This document shows, piece by piece, positions 14,001-26,000 of a stretch of DNA of 64,000 nucleotides. A model generated the notes under the pieces. The model saw only the letters and a list, made by a program, of their open reading frames with translations, was not told the origin of the DNA and did no database searches. The translations under genes and the position numbers were made by a program. Source of the DNA: Callaeas wilsoni (lineage: Eukaryota > Chordata > Aves > Passeriformes > Callaeidae); NCBI GenBank assembly GCA_013398955.1, contig VWPU01019131.1:1-64000 (forward strand). Reading direction: 5' to 3'. Position 1 is the stretch's first letter. Every line of letters begins with the position of its first letter.

Positions 14001-17000
14001 CAGAATTCCAGTTCTTGTGATGCCTTGAAAATTCATTTCAAGCCCGAGAATGTTAACTAGGACAGTGACACCTGGCTACTTTTTAATGCAGTCATTTTTC
14101 TTATTGAAAGCTAACTGAAAGAGTAATGAATTGACCTAAGTCTTGCTAAAATTAGCTTGATTCTATTCATCTGATTCAGTGAGGGCTATACCTACATCTT
14201 CAAGTCAAGACAAATTGACTTTTTTTACTGTCACACTATCTGTAGATTTAACAATCTATATTATCCTGAATTATTAAACTAGAAAATTTTTGAAGATTTT
14301 TTTACTGCAAAGCAGCCTCGCTGGTACTGCTTCAACACTAGAATTTTGCAGTGCTTATGCCCAAGCAACATCAAGAAGTCAAACACTGCATGTTACCTAG
14401 CATTTCTACAAGAATTCCACCAGTACTCAATTCAATACACAGTGCTAACTGCCAAGGTGACAGGGTAAAACCTCCATCAGCCTCCTTTTCCAAGCTAAGG
14501 GAAAAGCAGGTTTGTGCAATTCAGCAACACTAGGCTGTTCTGAATCATTCCTTGTACTCTGGACAGCTAGTCACATTTATTATGGCAGTGTGGGTTCTGA
14601 AATGCAAGGACCTCAACTCTTTACACTGCCCTTCATTTTTCCAGCTCTTTTGAGAAAGCTGCAGGGCTAATTCCTGAATTTCACGCCAATAAAATACCCT
14701 GGAACAAGAGTTACTCTGCAATGTGTCTTATCTTCCAGAACTCCTTGTGCCCTCCACTGCCAACTGACAGATGTTCATAATGGTTTTGGTACTGATGTGC
14801 ATGTACAGGCTTGATTTTTGCTCATCTTACAAACATGGTAGATGTCAGTAGCAGAGCTATGAAAGTCTGCTGAATTCGAAGAAAAGTACTGAATTAACTG
14901 TCACTTTGGAACTAATAAATTTAACTAATTTAATCCTGCTTTCATTTTAAATCCTTCAAGAACAGTATTAATCAATGCTGGGTAAGAAACCTCATGTTCA
15001 GTTACTGAATCAGCAGCTCCTGGTTTCTCTTACCATCTCAACTAGATTCTGAAGCATTAATTATTTTTACTGATTCTTTATCACAGCTGTAGTTACCTTC
15101 TGAAATATTATTCTGGATGTTTCAAAAAATATCTGGAAGATTCAATCTTTTCTTGTTACTCACCAGCTCTCAGCAAATACCTCAAGCTGGTCGCTAAAAC
15201 TAAAAGGAAACACTTGCCTTTATAGGCTGTCAGTAACATTTATTGGTACAATAAACAAATCAAACAGTAGAGGCACTAAATATAGTCTATCAAAGGTAAA
15301 ATCTTACCTGGAAGACCAGATCCCAGATTGGCAAGATCAGCAAAAGGATCGAAGTTCTGAGCTTTTGCCTGGCTGAAAGACAAACCTGAAGACACACTGG
15401 ACTGGCTGCTGGTGGTAAAAGCTTGGCCTGCATAATAAGAAGACACATCACGTACCTGGTCTGTTTGGAAATTTAGAGAAAGAATACAAGTAATATCTCC
15501 ACAATATCTCATGCAAACCTCCCCAGCATTCTGCTTCACAACATCTTTTCCCATGGCAAGAATCACCACTACTATAGAAAATTGAAACAACGTAATTCTT
15601 GTGTCTTAAATCTGAAAAACCACACAACTGCCTTACTAAAGGAGCATTTAAGCAACAAAGCAAAAATGCATGAAAACGTGTTTAGCAATTTCAGGTGATG
15701 AAACTGACTCAGTCTGGAGTATTCCTCTAATGGAAAAATTTAATTTCATAATACCTTCAGAAACAGGCTTCAGCTGTGGTGAAGCTACATTGCTGGTTGT
15801 TGAGGAATCTGCCCAAGAATCCCATCCACTTAAGAGATCTGGGTGGCTTGCAGATGATGATATTTTAGGTGGCTCTGGTGTCAAATTGCCTACAGAAGAA
15901 AAAAGAAATGTTTTCATGTTTAAGAAAATGATCATAATAATATATATATTTGCCAATACCAACAGAATGTGTACCATATTGTCAGCTACACAGCTTGCTT
16001 AAATTTCTCAGTAACAGTTGTGCAGTCTTAAACAGGACTCAGAAGGGTTGTACGACTGGAATTCCTTCATTTCTATTTTAAAATATCCCACACACTTAAT
16101 AGATCAGGTACTTTCATGCTCAGGCAGTGCTATGAATTTAACAGCTTAGGTCTCCTGACCGAAAGGACTAGCTCAGGTACAGATCTAGGGCATGCTGCTG
16201 TTCCTGACAACACAGCTGGTAAGCAGAAAGCAGCAGCGCTCCATGAATGGTGCTCTTTATCACTCAGCAGTCTGGGTGCTACACGGGTGAAGCCAGGTCA
16301 CCTCAAACTGCAGGTTTGCTTAACCCTCTTGTGACAAAGGGTCCTCTTGGCCAACTAATACACCCTTTGAGGTGTAACACATGAATGAATGCATACAACT
16401 GAAGAGCAGGACACAGGAAAAGCGATTTTTTCTGGGAAAAGGTTAAGAATCTCTAGCTCCATGGATAAAAACCACTTTTCTATATGCGAAACAAAACCAC
16501 CATGACATCTAAATGAAAAAGTCATATTTAAAAGCATGCAAGGGTGCTTTCACTTACTCCTGGAAAATGTCGCACCCCACCTAAAGGTATAACTGCCATC
16601 CCTGACACTTGCAAATGATTCTCCACTTACTCACTCACACAAACTAGGAGGTGAGCCATCCTCAGAATGAGATATGCTAAGTATGGAACACTCAAAGCTG
16701 CACGCCAGCTCTGAGCATTCTCCTTGAGCACAGCTTGTGGAGACTCACAGTGAAGCAGGACAGCCTTTGAATGTAACCCCTACTTTAATGGTGTAACAAC
16801 AGTCAGTGCTACAGGGAGAGATGGTATTTCAGTAAAGCCAATACAGTTAGTGGTGCTCTCAGATATTTCATAGGCATAGGGTTCAGAAAGTTAACCCAGA
16901 TATCCTTACAAAAGCAGTAACATTTTGAGGCTTTGAAAGTTTCAACTACTACATCACAGCCTTTCACTTGTCTCAGCCTCTCAGCTTTACATTCTGAATA

Positions 17001-20000
17001 CTAATATCAAATCCTCTTAAGTAAGGAAATAATTAGAAGCAAATTAAATACTCCTGTAGTACCTCAATCTACTAACACCATTTATAATTAGATCTTAGAG
17101 CTGCAAAGTGAGCACATCAAATACTGTGCAACAAATATCTGCTGAAAGCCTGTATTTCAGCAGTATTCTCCACTGCATGTGGGGGAAAACATCAGAATAA
17201 AATGCAAGAAGTACCCACCACTTCCAGCCCTTTCTCCAGACCCAAGCTTCATCTCCCTGCCTCTGAAACCATGGGAGAAACAGTACATATTTGCCTCAAT
17301 ATGCAGGACCCCAGCTACCTGCTAAACAGCAGTGTCACTGGCTATAAACCAGCACCTATTAATCAGCTTAGAACTTTGCTGTATCATATTCCACTCTCAA
17401 AAGTTAAGCAGGCCTTGAATTAATACTAACACTGATTTTTAGGCTAGAAATTATTTTGTCCTACAATCTCTGCATTAAAAGTCTTTTTACAGGAGCATAA
17501 GAAAATTAACAACAACATATGAAATTAACTATTAAGAAAACAAGTTGAGCGAAGTAAGAATAAATTAAATTACAGCTGTATGCATTTGAAGGATTGAGAA
17601 CATACTATGGGAATGAGGTGTTTTGTAACAGTTGGCTTAAGAGCAGTCAAGTTCATCACCTCCCCCACCCTGAACTAAGCAGGAAGTAGCCTACTGCTAC
17701 GTACAGCAGTAAATTCACTATTAATAGTAAAAGCTCATATACTACCACTACACTTACCAGAAAAATCTGAAACAATGCAATGTACAATATACTGAACAGA
17801 TTATCTATTCCTCTTGAAACTGTTTATTCTTATGCTATCTTCTTTTTAGTTCTACAACATGGTCATTATTTCAGATTTTAACATCAAGAAAAAGTGTTAT
17901 CAACACAATACTTTGACTTTTACATATTCTGAAGAGGTATGATGAGACCATACTAAATCCCTATTTTTATAACTGGCACATTGGAGTTCATATAGACACA
18001 TTAAGATAAATGAGCAGAATATCTAAAGTGGTAAAACATGAACTACAGCCTGATATTCCAAAAATGGAAGCAATTAAGATCATGGGCATGGAGATCCAAA
18101 CCTGGTTGTCTCAAGTTCTTTAGCATGCATATTGACAATCCTTAGCCATACAGCAATGAACCACTGGAGGTCAGGGCAAAGAACTATGTTCTTTACTAAC
18201 ACTGCTCAAACCAAGCTAAGATTCAAGAGTAAGTTGGTGGTAATCAGATCACACTTTCCAGCTTCCCAAAATAAGAGACCTGCATTTTACTATATCCTAC
18301 ACACAACTTCACATAAGGTTTTCTTTATTTAACTTGTCATGTCTACAGGAAATCCTTTAATCACAGACAACAGGATTTTCTGTGAACCAAGAGGCTGGTT
18401 TAGTGTGATGCAAGGTTTTTTTAACCTTGTCTAAAGCCTGTCTGAGAACACAAGTTCACAGAAACTAACTTCTGCTCAGGAGAAAACTACGCTGATCACT
18501 CAGGTTTCTTTTGAACACCTTCCAAATCTCCCACTGTCTTTGAGGGAAATATATTCCTGACTCAACTTGCATTAAAGGTGATCTGCTGCTTGAAAAATCC
18601 AGAAGAAAATTAAGTTAACTTGTTAATACACAGCTGTTTAGCAGCAACTGCACAACATTTTCCTATTACATGACAGAATGCCTTAAGAGACCAGATACTG
18701 CGTAAGAACTATCTTTTATTTTAAAACTCCTATGACTTTAAATTTTAAGCCAACATCTGAGAAATACAAGGTTACAATTCTATGTCTTGAACTTGTGTTC
18801 ACTGAAACAGCTTTTCTCCTGGTATCTGTAGCAGTTTAGTAATCATTTACTAACAAACAAAGCTTATCCATCACTAAAATTTGATTCTAGACACTTACAA
18901 CTACTCAACAGTAGAGTCATCAAATCTCATTACTGCAGCTTATTTTGAATGGCCACTGCCATTACTACTAATTTAATTTTAGTTTAAAATTTTTTTCTTC
19001 TTTTAATGACCTCATGTCTTCTGCTCACTTAACACAATTCTTCCAAATATGTCATATGAGAACATATTGTTATTTGTCCTTTCTTCTCCAGTTACTAGTG
19101 ATCCTGTCCTTTCAGGACTCAAAAATTCACATTAAAAGCAACATAACTATTAATATTCCTATATTACTTGATAAAATTGATACCTGTAACTGGATAGAAT
19201 GCTAAAGGCCCAAATACGTACATCATTTCAGCTAAACACAGATAAAAGCTCTCATTTGAAAGAAATGTAAAGGAGTATGAAATGTTACCCCAGTTCCTCC
19301 ATTTCCATACTGTTTTTAAAGACTGCATAGCAATAGAGAAATATTGGGAAATCAATGCAAAACAGTAGGCTGAAGAGAAAATGGGTACATTTTAAGTATC
19401 TTTTCCTATGGTGACAGAAAGCTCCAGAAATTACATTAAAATAGCAGGTATCCTAATGCACTTACCGGGGTGCAAGCTATCAAGTAAAATCAGACTGAGT
19501 AAGCATAAAACAATAAGCATTGAAGTCAGATGTAAAAATACTCCTTTTTTTTTTGTACTTGCTCATATGCTATTAACAGCTGAATATTGATGGTAGTGCC
19601 CTTAAGGCTGCAGATAAATGTTTAATGAACAAAAATCCATACTTTATTTTTCCCCGCTTTAATTTAATACATAAAAGGGTTTTCTGTCTCTTCTCTGACA
19701 TGAGGGTTCTGGTACTATTAGACTTGGAGGAAAGAACCAGGAACATTCTTATAAATGTGTAAAAATACTTAATGTGAAGAAACAAAAGACTGAGACACAC
19801 TCTTCTCCATGTTGCCCAGTGGAAGGACAAGATGCAATAAGGCACAAACTGAAACACAGGGAACTCCATTAAAAAATACTTTCTTTCCTCTAAGATCTCT
19901 CCAACACTGGCATAGGTTGCCCAGCTGTAGAGTCTATAGCGCTGGAAATACTAAAAATCAGCAAGGACATGGTCCTGAACAGCCCACTCTACTTGACCCT

Positions 20001-23000
20001 GCTTTGAGCACATCAGCTAGACAGTCTCCAGAGGTCCTGCCTCTCAAGTGAGTTAGATTTTGGCTGAGATCATAAAATATGCTGAGTTGCAAGGGAACCA
20101 CAAGGATCACAGAGTCCAAATCCTGGGTCTGTGCCAGACAGTCCCAAGAATCACATCATGGGCCCAAGAGTGTTTTCCAAACACTTCTGAACTCTTGTCA
20201 AGCTGGTGCTGTGACGACTTCCCACTGTTCCAGTGCCAAACCAGCCTTTGGGAGAAAAACCTTTTTCCTGATATCCAACTTAAACCTCCCCTGACACAAC
20301 TTCAGGCCATTCCCTCAGGTCCTGTCGCTGGTCACCACAGAGATCAGATCAATGTCGGCCCCTCCTCTTCTCCTCACAAGGACATTGTAGACAGCAATGA
20401 TGTCTCCCCTCAGTCTCCTCCAGGCTGAACAGACCAAGTAGTCTCAGCTGTTCCTCATACGGCTTCCCCTCAAGGCCCTTCACCATCCTCACAGTCCTTC
20501 TCTGGACACTCTCTAACAGCTTAATGTCTTTTCCCACATTGTGACACCCAAAACTGCCCCCAGCACTTGAGGTGAGGCTGCCCCAGTGCAGAGCAGGACA
20601 ATCCCCTCCCTTGCCTGGCTGGTGATGCTGTGCCTGATGCACCCCAGGACAGGGTTGGCCCCCTGGCTGCCAGGGCACTGCTGATTCATTCAGTTCACCA
20701 TCGACCAGGACCTCCAGGTCCCTTTCCACAGTGCTCCTCTCCAGCATCTCATTCCCCAGTCTGTCTGCATCCAGAGTTGCCCCATCCCAGGTGCAGAATC
20801 TGGTGGAGATAACACTCCACAGATCAGTATTGATCAAACCTTCTATTGAGCAAAACATTTATGTTTGGTAATCTCACACAAGAACAGCAACAGTGGCACA
20901 AAACTGGCAACTATACAAGCACACAGTTGAAACATACAGCTGTTACTATCTACAGGACAGAACTAAAACACTGCCAAGGAAGCAGCAAGTGGAATCTACT
21001 CAGGAGAATAAACCACAACTGGAATATAATGATTAATAATATAGTAGAGAAGGCAATCAGCTGGGTAGCCTTTTATTTCAAAGACGAAGCCCTTCTCTCA
21101 GTCAGAAAAATAATGCATTTTGTTCTGTCCAGTTTATTTGTAGCTAACACTCAGACGGTCAGACAGTCAGAGGCAGGGTCAACTAGAGCAACTGCTTAAC
21201 AAAGAGGTGCAAGTCAAAGCTGCATGCAATAAGCTCTGAGAAGAAATCACTCTGGATTCAGGAAAAAGTGCATGATACCACCATTCCTAGCTACCTGCAC
21301 ATTTTAAGTAGGTGTCTGTGTAAGAAGTGGCCTGGGCTTCTCTGTTGGATACAGCCAGCTCCAACAGACTCACCACAAGCCACAGATGATGTCTCCCAAA
21401 CTAGACATCTTTGGGAAAACATGTCAGAAAAGGCAAAAAATGCTTCACAGCAGCTGTAAGAGAAGGGCAAGATGTGACAGAAACAGTCCTGCAGACATTA
21501 AGGTTGGTGGAGAAAGAACGGGAGGAGATGCTCCAGATGCCAGAGCAGAGATTGACCTGCAACACACGTGAAAGACCACAGTAGAACAAATATTCTCACT
21601 GCAGCCTGTGGAGGACCCTACACAGGTGGACATGTCCTGGATGAAGCCATAGCCCAGGGAGAGCAGCCCACTTAGCAGCAGGTTCCTGGCAGGACCTGCA
21701 GCGCCTGGGAGAACCGCGTCCCTATAGCAATCTCTTCGTAAAGGACCGTACCCTATGGAGACCCACGTTCTTAAAAGATTGTATCCTGTGGGAAGGGTCT
21801 CTACAGAAAGAGGGGAATGAGAGACCAGCAGAGAAGAGCTTTTACAAACTGATCATAACTCATATCCCTATGGAGAGAACCCACACTTTTCTTTTGAAGT
21901 CAGATTTGAAAAAGCTTTAACACTAGTAGCTCTACCACTCCACCATTTTTGCAAATATCTGTTTCTCTTTAAAGAATGATGGGAAGACTGAACATATCAC
22001 AAAGATTTTTGTTTAAGGATTAATAGATTTTAAAATAAATGCATGAGGAAAAGGCTTCGCCAGGAATATATCAGAGAAATGAAACAAATAAGATTAGAGT
22101 ATTACATAATGTACTTTGTAAGTATATTACCAGAATGCATTCAGGTCATGAAGGTGCAAGCTAGCCTCAGCCTGCGCTTTAAGAACTGGCTATATTATAA
22201 CTTGACTTGTTCATTTCTCTTCCAAGGTTTCCAGAAAATCTTTAGAATCTGAATACATTCAACATAGCATACTATCATCTATAAAGAAAGTTTCCAGATG
22301 TTTGTGTATTCTCAGTTATTAGATCACTGAGAGGAAACTCCATCTCCTAACATATGGTTAGCCATCTAGAAATCCTGTCACATGATAAATAACAGCATGA
22401 CATTATACAGCAAACACTTGCTTCTTGGTGCATTTGCATCTGTACTTCCAGAGTACAAAGCTAATTAAAACAGCAATCACAACAAATGGATCTATTAAGA
22501 CACTAATCTACTAAGCTGAAAGACAAATGCAGAGAGGAGAAGAAACTGTTGAGAAACAGAACACCAGAAGCACACTTACCTAAATTTAAGAAATCTGAGC
22601 TGGAAGAAGGTGGGAATGAACTTTGTGTGGAAGGAATTGTATTAGCTGTAGATGTTGAGGTTGGATTAAGGAAGTCCCCAAAGAGGTCTGGACCAGACAG
22701 AGCTTGATTCTCTGATCTTGACGACATTGTGAATGGGTCAAATGGATCGGCTAAAAAAGAAGCAGAAAACAAAATTATTTCATCACAAATTGTAGAATAA
22801 ATGAAGTTTAAAAAGCCTTACTCCTCTGAGGGCACAGACAAAAAGCAAAGCTCCTGCTAGTAACTGCAGCCACCTCATGTGAATTTTTTGTGGTGAAGAG
22901 TAACCACCTATTCCTTCCTCTACACAAATGAACTTACACATGGTACAAAAAGGATCTCAGCCATACATAATAGGAACAGCTGTCTTCAAACACTAGCAGC

Positions 23001-26000
23001 AAGACTGCATACAAGTCAACAACATTGTTAACTTCATCCATTTAAGACACATCTTAAGTTTGAGTGACCATCTCTATACACACAGAAGAATTACAGGTGT
23101 TAAATACCCTATAATGCCAAATTTGCACCAAATTTGAAGAAAATAGACTACTATACTATTAAAAAGAATATGAAGTAAAATATTCATACTACCATTTAGA
23201 CTTGAAGGCATTGGCGAATCTGGGGCAGAAAGCACGTCAACCCAAGAACGAAAACCAATAGAAGTAAGACTTCAGCAGGTCTTTAGTGATCCCAATGAAG
23301 AAAAAACTAACTGGAAGAGTATTTATAGTCAGCATGGAGTAACATGTGACAGTCAGCTGGAATCACGGCTTTAGATCTTCCTGTTTCTGCTGCCCTCTAG
23401 GGTCAAAAACCCTCAAGAGCCCAGAGAGTCCTGCCAGATTCACTCAGAAGCTGAAGGAAAGGAATAATCCTGCTATAATACCGCAGCACATCCTCAGGTA
23501 ATGACCACATTGTACAGGAGTCAGCAACATTTCAAGCAAACTTACTATAGCATCGCATGTAAATAAAACCTCAAGTATAAGTCTGTTGTGCAAGCCAAAA
23601 TATAACAGTGGCCAAATATTCTCACTTCGGCAATTCTCTCTCAATACAATTCAGTGAAATACACTGAATGAGAATGACTACAAGAACGAGATACATATAT
23701 GACTACTGCTCAGGTGTTTCATGCAGTAGACAGAGTTAAAGAAAGATAAAATAAAGGTTCCCTTTTATAGAATTCTACCTATGTAAAAATGGTAAATTAA
23801 AATTATTCTTCCCTGACCACAGTAACGAAGTTCAACAGTGAATTGCCTCAAAATAAGAAAATATTTTAAATCATCTAAATGCTCCGTAAAAAATACTTCT
23901 AGTTTTCTATAGATGAAAGCTTTTAGTACCTATGAATTATCTTTGTGCAAACAAACAAAACCTTGTACTGGTTTCCCAGCTTATGCGACTAATATTCCCA
24001 GAAATCTTACCATTAACTTCAGGCAGAGAATTGTTATTCCCGAAAGTTTAGTAAAGTGACAAAGAGATGAGTATCCACGGGTAAGAGGTACAGAATCTCT
24101 GAACTAAAACACCATGTTTAAATACCAAATAGAGCTTTGGTATTTAATGTTTTAATATTTAATTTAATATTTAATTTAAAGAGAAAGAGTAGCTTTCTCT
24201 TTAAAGATACTGACCTGCCAAAAGCAACACTAAAACCAGCAAGAAAACATCTTTTAGCAGTATCATTATCCTGCTGGTTTGAACAATAATCTACAGGATT
24301 TCCAGTTGCTCAGTAGTCTTATGTGATTAACACTTAAAAATCCCACGCAGACATTTGACCTAAGCAACACAGCTCCGTACATCTAATGCCATTGCTTTAC
24401 GTAAAGTTCAAGTTACGACAATTTTATGCCTTAGCAAGAAAAGTTATGGATTTGAAAAAGGCTCTAGCCTGTCACATTCATATGGGAAAGCTAAGAATTC
24501 TTTAAGATACTGAATTCCCTTTAAATTCAAAATTTGATACTCTTCTATTTACAGAGTTAATAGGATATTGGCAACATAACAGAATACCTGGATATCATAC
24601 AGAAATCTCTCTCCTTCATGCAGAAGTAACACCAATTCTATTCAGAGTCCTGCTATAGAGTGATATGTCTTCACTGTACTGTTGAAACACAGTACTTATT
24701 TTCTAAGCACAATGCAAGCAGTAGTTTTTATGCGTCGCCCAGGTGACAAGCACTGATACTAAACTCACATACCTGAAGACATGGCTGCTGCTGAAGACGT
24801 ACCCTGAGTAGCAGCTGGACACTGACTGCTGAAAAAGAAATCTGTTCCTTGTCCAAGAAGATCTCCAATGGGCTCATTTGTGACACACTGTGACACACTA
24901 CTGACAAACAGATTGTTCAACAAGTCTGCGTTACTTGATGAAGAGTTTATTTCTGAGATAGATTGTTTCTGTTCTGCTGAAATATCAGAGTCTAGTCCCA
25001 GCAAGTCTACATTCTCTTCAGGAAGAGATTTTTGTAATGGCACAGATGGAGCTTCAAAAACCAACTCTCCTTCTGGAGTAGAGTCTTTTTCATCAACAAT
25101 TACTGCACCTCCTTCATCTGGAAATGTAGGGAACTCCTCATCTGAAGGATCACTCTCTTCCCTGTCATCAGAGAGCTGAACATGATCATTTTTAGATGAA
25201 CTGTCCTCTATTCCACTTTCTGGAGTTTTTCCTTCTGGAATAGAAAAAAAAAAAGAAAAAAAAAAAAGAAAAGAAAAAAATCTTCAAATGGCCAGCATTA
25301 TTCTTCTGACTGGGGTAAGAGACTTTCATGGTGACATCATATGAAATTAATTCCTAACCAACCAAAACTCACATAAGCATTGATGAAAAAGGAACTACAT
25401 GTTACCTGCCACCTCTTAGTACAGGGCAGGCAAAGCAGCAGCTGACTACCATATTTGCCACTCTGCAAAGATAGGCATGATGAATTTTTTCAAAATGAGA
25501 CTGACATGGGACATCCACCTCAGATCACTGTGCCCCTTAGAGCTTACAAGATTTCTCAGTAACTGCTGTACTCAGTAAAAGCATAAGCAGCTGCTGACAT
25601 TTTTGCCAACAAAGCAGCACCCAGAAAAGGGAGTTACACATGTGCTATAAAATTACATTTTCTTAGTCCTACTTACTGATCTGGACCCCACTGGCTAGTC
25701 TCTGTTCCTCAGCCAAAGTGGGGCTGTGGGAGTGAAAAGCTTCCTTGCAGACCTTTAAGGTTAAGATTTTTACAGAAAAAGAAAAATTTAGCTCAGCATT
25801 TAAGTTATACTCAACACCAAACCTCCTTACTTGGTGTTTATCCAAATGAAGCAAAATAACTGCTTGTTACTCTGCAGAGCTCACTCTTTAAATAGCTTTT
25901 CCTCATGGTTAGTGAATTAGAGACTTTTGCTGCCTAAGAAGGCTTAAGCATTCACTGGAAGGCATACAAGACAAACATAAACCACATAGTTACTTCAGAG

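Larger units (their letters stand above)
15890..22579 (-). other. GAK: GAK large intron with a CR1 cluster
   Basis: 6.7-kb intron. It contains two CR1 fragments whose 3' ends face each other (19790-20050 plus, 20060-20860 minus) and a GC-richer repeat-like block (21270-21840). The stretches 15890-19780 and 21850-22579 show nothing I can name, though 16110-16340 is somewhat GC-richer. Confidence 0.8.

Noticed and set aside
15428..15590. Open frame extending the FDPFADL exon upstream (YYAG and beyond)
   Set aside because: The TATTATGCAG acceptor at 15428 joins in phase with the preceding exon, and the upstream text does not match GAK.
20349..20858. 170-codon minus-strand open frame
   Set aside because: It is a decayed CR1 pol relic with frame changes inside, not a host gene.
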